From the NCBI GenBank assembly GCA_964459305.1, contig CAYWNA010000439.1, forward strand, positions 1-5,834: 5,834 nucleotides of DNA. Reading direction: 5' to 3'. Below, one piece after another: positions 1-5,700 of this stretch. Source of the stretch: CAYWNA01 sp964459305. GTDB taxonomy: Bacteria > Planctomycetota > Planctomycetia > Pirellulales > Pirellulaceae. Under the pieces are notes generated by a model, which had not been told where the DNA came from, did not search any database, and saw only the letters and a list, made by a program, of their open reading frames with translations. How positions within the stretch are numbered: the first letter of the stretch is position 1; each line of letters starts with the position of its first letter. Made by a program: the position numbers and the translations under genes.

Positions 1-2
1 CC

Positions 3-21
3 GACAGGCTGGAAGCCTATC
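3..21. repeat. REP-like short palindrome
   Basis: AGGCT (6-10) and AGCCT (14-18) form a 5-bp stem around a GGA loop. Two more pairs (3/21 and 4/20) flank one mismatch (5/19). From memory, the surrounding GACAGGCTGGAAGCCT core resembles a palindrome scattered between genes in Pirellulales-type planctomycetes. Only one copy lies in the window, so the repeat status is inference. It could instead be the end of a terminator for a gene to the left. Confidence 0.4.
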
Positions 22-69
22 CCACGTCGCAATCGGAGTTTTGTCGGGCGCGTCAGGATTGCGGTACCA

Positions 70-98
70 TGGATCGCGCACGTTGGCCGTGGTATTAT
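70..98 (+). promoter_or_regulatory. weak candidate promoter upstream of cobA-hemD
   Basis: TATTAT at 93-98 resembles a sigma-70 -10 box. Seventeen bases upstream is TGGATC (70-75), which matches only three of six positions of TTGACA. It lies about 125 bases before the preferred GTG start. Planctomycete promoters are poorly defined and the -35 match is poor, so this is only a candidate. The rest of 30-206 shows no convincing gene. Confidence 0.18.
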
Positions 99-214
99 CT
101 GGGCTGCAGTCGCCTAGGACGGCGCAACCGCCACCCCTTGCGGCCTGTTCACGCTGGCTCAGAGCATGGATTTTGCTTTTCGAAGTAGCCGTTCAGGCCG
201 TTCTACTTGTCTTC

Positions 215-220
215 GGAGGA
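215..220 (+). promoter_or_regulatory. ribosome binding site of cobA-hemD (decides the start)
   Basis: GGAGGA is a strong anti-16S match. GGAGG (215-219) ends five bases before the GTG at 225. It lies inside the longer reading frame that opens at TTG 207, which has no comparable site upstream. It therefore supports GTG 225 as the start. Confidence 0.7.
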
Positions 221-224
221 GAGT

Positions 225-1748
225 GTGACGACCACATCGAGCAGTAGTCCCGGCACCGTCTATCTGGTGGGCGCCGGCCCCGGCGATCCCGGGTTGATCA
301 CGTTGCGCGCCGTCGATTGCCTGGGGCGGGCCGATTTGGTGTTGTACGACTATCTTGCCAACCCCGCCGCGCTGGAGCACGCTTCGGCTTCAGCCGAACT
401 GTTCTGCCTGGGGCATCACGCCAGCGGGCGCACCTTCTCCCCGGGTGAAATTACCACACTGATGCTGGAGGGAGCCCGTCAGGGCAAAACCGTGGTGCGA
501 CTGAAGGGTGGCGATCCATCGGTCTTTGGCCGCGGCGTCGACGAAATCGGAGCCCTGCGCGACGCCGGGATTCCTTACGAGATTGTTCCAGGAATCACGG
601 CCGGTCTTGCCGCCGCCGCCTTTGCCGAGATTCCGATCACTCATCACAACGTGGCGTCTGCCGTCGCCCTAATTACAGGCCAGGAACGCCGCACCAAGGT
701 AGAATCCAGGTTGGACTTTGGGGCCCTCGCTGGATTTCCCGGCACGCTCATTTTCTACATGGGGGTGACGAAAGCCGACGAGTGGAGCGAGGCGCTGATC
801 GAGCACGGTAGGCCGCCTGAAACTCCCATAGCGATCGTTCGATGGTGTAGTTGGGCAAAACAACAGACGTTCCGCTGTTCGTTGGGCACGGTGGTGGAAT
901 TCATCCGCGAACAAGAGCTTCGACCGCCAGTGCTGTTCATCGTCGGCGATGTGGTGGACCACGCCCCACAACTCTCTTGGTTTGCCGCACGGCCGTTGTT
1001 CGGTCGGCGAGTATTGGTATCTGGATCCCCGAACTCATCTGACAAGCTCCGCCGCCGTCTCGCCTCTTTGGGGGCTGAGGTGATCGTGCAACCGGCAATT
1101 CGAATATCCGCGCCGACGGACTGGGCGCCGACCGACAGCGCTTTGGAACGCCTTGGCCAATATGATTGGCTGATATTCCTGAGCACCAACGGTGTCGACT
1201 ATTTCTTTCAACGGCTCTTTGAGCGAGGCGGCGACGTTCGTCGGATCGGTGGTGCGCAACTGGCGGCCATCGGCCCAGGCACTGCCGAGCGACTGGGCGA
1301 CTTCCACCTTCAAGCCGATCTCGTGCCCGAAGAGTACCGTGCCGAATCGCTGGCGGGAGCCCTCGTCGGCGAAGCCGAAGGCCGACGGTTCCTGCTGGTG
1401 CGGGCAAGCCGAGGCCGGCAGGTGTTGGCCGAGGAGTTAGAGGGGGCCGGAGCCCACGTGGACCAAATCGTCGTTTACGAGAGTTCCGACGTGGAAAAAC
1501 CCGATCCCGACGTAGCCACAGCATTGTCGGCCGGCGACATAGATTGGATCACAGTCGCAAGTTCCGCGACGGCTCGTTCGTTGGTTCATCTCTACGGCGA
1601 CGCCCTGTGGAACGCTCGACTTGCTAGCATCAGTCCGCTCACATCGACAGCACTGCGCGACCTGGGGCACGAGCCCGCAACAGAAGCCTCTCCGCATACA
1701 ACGGACGGGTTAGTCGACGCAATCGTCCGCGACGCGACAGCATCATGA
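225..1748 (+). CDS. cobA-hemD: fused uroporphyrinogen-III C-methyltransferase / uroporphyrinogen-III synthase
   Basis: This is a 507-residue bifunctional cytosolic tetrapyrrole enzyme. The N-terminal half (about residues 11-245) is an SAM-dependent uroporphyrinogen-III methyltransferase. It shows the SAM-loop motif GAGPGDPGL (16-24), the second signature LKGGDPSVFGRG (93-104), PGITAG (122-127), ITGQ (150-153) and FYMGV (177-181). This half methylates C2 and C7 to give precorrin-2. The C-terminal half (about 259-500) is a HemD-type synthase that cyclises hydroxymethylbilane to uroporphyrinogen III. It has the loosely conserved marks STNGV (320-324), AIGPGTA (348-354), VRASRG (392-397) and the late SISPLT (468-473). 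HemD sequences diverge widely, but the fusion order is the common one. No precorrin-2 dehydrogenase/ferrochelatase domain is present, so siroheme completion needs another gene. The start is GTG 225, because GGAGGA sits just before it; TTG 207 would add six residues (MSSEES). cysC, downstream on the same strand, suggests a sulfite-reductase cofactor role, although the same products also feed heme and cobalamin. Confidence 0.93.
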   Translation: MTTTSSSSPGTVYLVGAGPGDPGLITLRAVDCLGRADLVLYDYLANPAALEHASASAELFCLGHHASGRTFSPGEITTLMLEGARQGKTVVRLKGGDPSVFGRGVDEIGALRDAGIPYEIVPGITAGLAAAAFAEIPITHHNVASAVALITGQERRTKVESRLDFGALAGFPGTLIFYMGVTKADEWSEALIEHGRPPETPIAIVRWCSWAKQQTFRCSLGTVVEFIREQELRPPVLFIVGDVVDHAPQLSWFAARPLFGRRVLVSGSPNSSDKLRRRLASLGAEVIVQPAIRISAPTDWAPTDSALERLGQYDWLIFLSTNGVDYFFQRLFERGGDVRRIGGAQLAAIGPGTAERLGDFHLQADLVPEEYRAESLAGALVGEAEGRRFLLVRASRGRQVLAEELEGAGAHVDQIVVYESSDVEKPDPDVATALSAGDIDWITVASSATARSLVHLYGDALWNARLASISPLTSTALRDLGHEPATEASPHTTDGLVDAIVRDATAS

Positions 1749-1763
1749 CGCGCCAATGCTAGC

Positions 1764-1794
1764 GTCAATAGCTCCTCGACTAATGTCTATTGAC
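1764..1794. promoter_or_regulatory. 8-bp inverted repeat between cobA-hemD and cysC
   Basis: GTCAATAG (1764-1771) is exactly complementary to CTATTGAC (1787-1794), with a 15-base spacer. It begins 15 bases past the cobA-hemD stop. The right arm overlaps a TTGACA box. No T-run follows directly, so a simple intrinsic terminator is unlikely. It may be an operator, an mRNA 3' end stem or a weak terminator. The pairing is visible; the role is inference. Confidence 0.4.
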
Positions 1795-1818
1795 AGATTC
1801 GTGTTTTGAGCCCATCCT
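1790..1818 (+). promoter_or_regulatory. candidate promoter for cysC
   Basis: TTGACA at 1790-1795 is a perfect sigma-70 -35 hexamer. At 17-base spacing the -10 position is CATCCT (1813-1818), which keeps A2, T3 and T6 but is otherwise poor. It would give a leader of roughly 125 bases before the cysC ATG. The hexamer is partly inside the inverted repeat at 1764-1794, which would suit an operator if the promoter is real. Confidence 0.28.
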
Positions 1819-1835
1819 TCCGGCCCTTCCAGTTC

Positions 1836-1844
1836 AAGGAGGAG
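1836..1844 (+). promoter_or_regulatory. orphan Shine-Dalgarno-like site
   Basis: AAGGAGGAG is a near-ideal ribosome binding sequence, but no ATG or GTG follows at normal distance. The nearest usable start is TTG 1856, eleven bases downstream. It would open a 53-codon frame ending with the stop at 2015-2017 that overlaps the cysC start in another frame. That frame encodes a basic, Cys-containing stretch (RRRPCGRCGWPGQSC) of no recognised family. The site may be chance, a relic or the start of a leader peptide. Confidence 0.2.
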
Positions 1845-1934
1845 TCACTGTAGCGTTGCAGAAACGGAGGCGACCGTGCGGGAGATGCGGGTGGCCAGGA
1901 CAGAGCTGCCAAAGTCCCCAGACACGTGTTGTGG

Positions 1935-1940
1935 TAGGAG
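1935..1940 (+). promoter_or_regulatory. ribosome binding site of cysC
   Basis: TAGGAG lies nine bases before the ATG at 1950. It supports this start over the in-frame TTG at 2022, which has only a weaker AAGGG (2009-2013) upstream. Confidence 0.55.
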
Positions 1941-1949
1941 CCCCATTTC

Positions 1950-2687
1950 ATGGAAAACTCAGCGGATTGTGGTCTTTCGACACCCATCAATCAATGGACC
2001 CCGGCAGCAAGGGCTGAAACGTTGATCGAAAAAACATTCGTCACTTGGCAGACACAGACCGTGTCGCGGGAAGAACACGAACGGCTCAACGGCCACCACG
2101 GTTTCGTCGTGTGGTTTACGGGGTTGAGCGCATCGGGCAAAAGCACACTCGCCAACCTTGTGAATCGCAAGCTTCACGCGGCCGGCGTACGGAGTTATGT
2201 GCTGGACGGCGACAACGTCCGACATGGACTGAACGCAAGTCCCGCGATGCTGGCCGATCATCATGGCGAGGCATTCGCGGAACGTTTCGGACTGACATTT
2301 TCACACGAAGACCGCGAAGAGAACATCCGGCGCATCGGGGCAGTGGCCGAGCTGTTTGCCTGCGGCGGGGTCGTCGCCTTGACGGCATTCATCAGCCCCT
2401 ATCGCCGCGATCGCCGCGCGGTCCGCAAGTTGGTCGAGACCAACGGCCGCCCCGACGACTTCGTGGAAGTGTTTGTCGACGCGCCTCTGGATGTATGCGA
2501 AGCACGAGACCCCAAGGGCATCTACAAGAAGGCACGTGCGGGCCAGATACGCCACTTCACCGGCATCGACGACCCCTACGAGCCGCCAGAGAAACCGGAA
2601 CTACGACTCGATTCGGCCGGGCAGACCCCCGAAGCATTGGCCGACCAAGTCCTGGCCCACCTACGATCCAAAGGCAAGATCCCGTAG
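1950..2687 (+). CDS. cysC: adenylylsulfate kinase (APS kinase)
   Basis: This is a 245-residue cytosolic kinase that phosphorylates the 3' hydroxyl of adenosine 5'-phosphosulfate with ATP to give PAPS, the second step of sulfate activation. Visible motifs are the Walker A GLSASGKST (58-66), DGDNVRHGL (86-94, APS/nucleotide contact), DREENIRRIG (121-130), FISPYR (148-153; Ser149 matches the phosphoserine position of E. coli CysC), CEARDPKGIYKKARAG (183-198) and FTGIDDPYE (203-211). The family usually has about 200 residues. The extra length is an N-terminal extension of about 25 residues and an insert of about 17 residues between HGL and DREEN (95-120). All core motifs are intact, so it should be active. 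ATG 1950 has TAGGAG nine bases upstream. The kinase core begins near FVTWQ (30-34), so TTG 2022 (residue 25) is an alternative start. No sulfate adenylyltransferase subunit is fused or adjacent within the window. It follows cobA-hemD on the same strand after 201 bases. Confidence 0.95.
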   Translation: MENSADCGLSTPINQWTPAARAETLIEKTFVTWQTQTVSREEHERLNGHHGFVVWFTGLSASGKSTLANLVNRKLHAAGVRSYVLDGDNVRHGLNASPAMLADHHGEAFAERFGLTFSHEDREENIRRIGAVAELFACGGVVALTAFISPYRRDRRAVRKLVETNGRPDDFVEVFVDAPLDVCEARDPKGIYKKARAGQIRHFTGIDDPYEPPEKPELRLDSAGQTPEALADQVLAHLRSKGKIP

Positions 2688-2701
2688 ACCGGCTCGCTCG
2701 T

Positions 2702-2723
2702 ACGGCACGTTCCCATCGTGCGT
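2702..2723. terminator. stem-loop in the convergent gap, possible bidirectional terminator
   Basis: GCACG (2705-2709) pairs with CGTGC (2717-2721) across a 7-base loop. AC (2702-2703) and GT (2722-2723) extend the stem past one bulged G (2704). It sits in the 70-base gap between the cysC stop and the stop of the minus-strand gene, where a shared terminator is expected. There is no T-tract on either strand, so termination by this stem alone is doubtful. Confidence 0.3.
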
Positions 2724-2757
2724 GATCCTGCCCAAGAAGAACGCAGTTGTCCGGCTT

Positions 2758-5700
2758 TCACGCCATCCAAATCTCGACAAGATCGTTGGCGAGCACCTCC
2801 AAGACATCTGCATCGGGCTCCAGCGAGTCTGCCAGTACGTCTTCGTCGCCGAAAACCTTCGAATGTACCGAGGTCGTGTTATCGCCCGCGGATCTATCAA
2901 GCGCGGGAGACTCCAAATCGCCGCCGCCCTTTCCGCTCGACGCGTCATCGCGAGTGATCGTGGGTAGCGCGGGTGAAGTCGATGCCCCGGAACCAAGATT
3001 TGACCAGACGACAGGAGTGATCAGCACCGGCTCAGAGACCAACTCTTCCACTGCCGACGATTCGCCTTCTCCTGCCGCGCCGGCAGTCATCGCACCATCG
3101 GCATTCAGATCGTTGATCACCAACAGGACGTCAAGCGGAGAGACTATGTAATCGCCGCTGACGTCGTAGAATGGTGGAGAAAAGATGTATTCGGCTTCAC
3201 CATCAGCCATGCCACTTCCGCTGAGCATGTCCCCGGCCGGCCGTGAGCCTTCGCGGTTGATCGTGTTGATCACCAGCAAGACGTCCATTGGCGTTACCTG
3301 GTTATCCGCGTTCACATCCGAGGGACGATCGGGATTCTGAAACGGGGACACCTCCTCATCGCCTGATGAGGCGATGACCGGCGGCGATTCGGGCACAGCA
3401 GCCGAACTGCCGCCGTTTGGCACCGGCGTCAGAGCCGCTCGGACTTGAACCGGGGCGCCGGAACCGAAGTTCGTTATGATGGCATCCATATCCGTCGGGT
3501 CGATCTGGCCGTCAAGATTTGCGTCGAATGCCGGTCGAAATTGGTCGGTGGACAAGTCGATACCCAGCTTGCTGCCGAACAGTTCCTGCGTGGATGCGTT
3601 GAATCCGAAGTGGTGCTGCAACATGGCCACTTCGGCCGTTTGCAGGTCGCGGGCGTGAACGATTCCTTCATCGTTCGAGGCCCCGGGTACGGAGACATCG
3701 ATCCGATAATCTCCAACTGCGCTGTTTTGGCTGCTGACCCGGACACTGTATTGTCCGGGGGCCAACTGCACCACCACGGCACTCCGCGACGGGCCATCCG
3801 CCGCCGCGTCCGCCACCACTTCGCGCACTGCAACCGGGGCACCGTTCTCATCCAGGATCTGGACCGCGTCCGGATCGATTCCCGTTTCGTGGTGATCCCA
3901 GACCTGGATGCTATAGATTCCGTCGACGGGGCCTTGTGTTACATCAAGCGTGAATTCCTGGACTTCACCGGGCACCGAGATCTGACCATGCGCAGCAGCC
4001 ACCCGGCTTTCCAGCGATTGATGTCTGGGCAGCGGCGGAATGTGCAGGCAATCCAGGTCCACGGCCTCCTGCATGATGCAGTCGCGGTCGGAACTGTCAA
4101 GCGTGCCGTCGACGTCGATGTCGCCGACGATCAGTGGATCGACCATCCGATAGGCTTCGAAGCCGGTGTCTCTCTCCGCTGCGACGCGAGCGACCTTTTG
4201 CCCATCCAGGCCGCTGTAGTACCGATTGCCCGTCGCATCACCCAGGTAGGTAACCACGTGGAGACCATCGTCGCCGGTTGCGGCGATTCGACCTTCGTTG
4301 ACGTTCACGTCGGTAATGTCCAGCACATGTGCCGCTCGGTACGGCGCCGTCTCCGGCACATCCGCAACAACCGTGACGAATGTAGCCTCGCCAGCGGGCA
4401 TGGGATCGAGCGAGAAATAGGAGAGTATCACCCGCCCCGGATCGGTTAGGTTCGTCACGAGATGACTGTCCGCAGGAGCGTCCGGGCCGAGCACCACCTC
4501 CGTGACCGCGAGCAGAGCGGGATCGTACGTGAACGTCATATCGACCGATTCCACTCCGGCTGCGTCGTTCAGCCGGATGGGGATTCCCGCCCCGCCGATC
4601 TCGGCTGCCGGGACATTCACCGGCTGGCTTGGACCGCGCGCGAAATCAGGCAAGCTGACCACAATCGGCCCAGTCTCGTTGACCGTGAATGCAAAGACGA
4701 AATCACCACCGGCCGTCCCGTCACCCGACGGGAATCTACCGCCGTATTCACCGTCCAGCAGCCCGGCCGAGTCTTGACTTTTGAAGCCATCCTCCGCGCT
4801 TCGCAAAGTGAGCGTGTAGCGATCCGGCGGCAGCGGCCCGCCAGTGGCAACGAACTCGATCTGGCGACCATCGACGATCAGTGATCCGCTGATTGGTCCC
4901 ACTACATCACCGACCAGCGTCACGTCAGCCGGGCCAAAGACACTGGGATCCACGTCGTACAGATTGAGTGTGCCACGATCAATTGGGCGACTGAATCGGA
5001 CCAGCACACCGGAATTTGTTGCTTCCGCCGATGTGACTCGTAAACCGCTCGTCCTAATTGTGATCTGGTAGTCTTCCACTTCGCCATCTGCGGCCGCGCC
5101 GTCGACACCCAGGTTACCTGCCGTACTCAGGCGGAACCGGGCGTACGTCGTGCCGCTGATGGCCCAACTGGGCACGTCAAACGCGATAACATTGTCGCCC
5201 TCGACAATGTATTCACTATCGGCAACCTGCTCGGATTGACCATCCCAACTGCCGTCGCCATCGAAATCGATCCAGGCATCCAGCTTCGCGCCGCTGGGTG
5301 CGTTCTGCACGTTGACCGTCGCAGTAGCGTCCAACTGGCCGACCATGATTGGACTGCCGAACGTCACGCCGTCTTCGTCATAGGCATCGTACAATCGCGA
5401 CAAGTCAGCGTAGTAGCTGGGATCCAGAGTGCCCACAAGAATGTGGTGCCCCAAGTCCAGTGTGGGAACCAAGAAAGACCCAATCCATGCATACACTTCG
5501 CCATTCGGCAAGATGAAATACCAAGGGTCGCGGTCGCTGGCGCCATCTCCATCGGGATCACCTCGGAAGTACTTTGCTCCCATTCCGTGGTAGTTGTAGT
5601 CATCGGATGTCGCCGGGCAAAACCCAAACTGCTCATCCATTTGATAGGCCAATTCAGGCCATTCGACTTCGGTGGTGCGGTTCACGCCCAGCGTCGGCCC

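Noticed and set aside
123..142. CGCAA/TTGCG inverted repeat in the cobA-hemD leader
   Set aside because: Only five base pairs with a 10-base loop; too weak to call a riboswitch or attenuator. No cobalamin or SAM riboswitch core was recognised nearby.
69..188. ATG-initiated 39-codon frame (MDRARWPWYYLGCSRL...) upstream of cobA-hemD
   Set aside because: AGGA is eleven bases upstream, the product is Arg/Trp-rich and matches nothing I know, and length alone does not exclude chance. It could be a leader frame only if conserved.
937..1524. Minus-strand open frame of 195 codons within cobA-hemD
   Set aside because: It is antisense to well-conserved HemD coding sequence, and its Arg/Pro-rich low-complexity product is typical of a shadow frame.
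2045..2725. Plus-strand open frame of 226 codons overlapping cysC in another frame
   Set aside because: It is Arg-rich with no family match, and it overlaps the unmistakable APS kinase motifs.
3445..4449. Plus-strand open frame of 334 codons opposite the surface-protein gene
   Set aside because: It is antisense to clear dockerin, beta-domain and cohesin-like coding sequence. Its product is Arg/His/Val-rich with no recognisable domain, as expected of a GC-rich antisense shadow.
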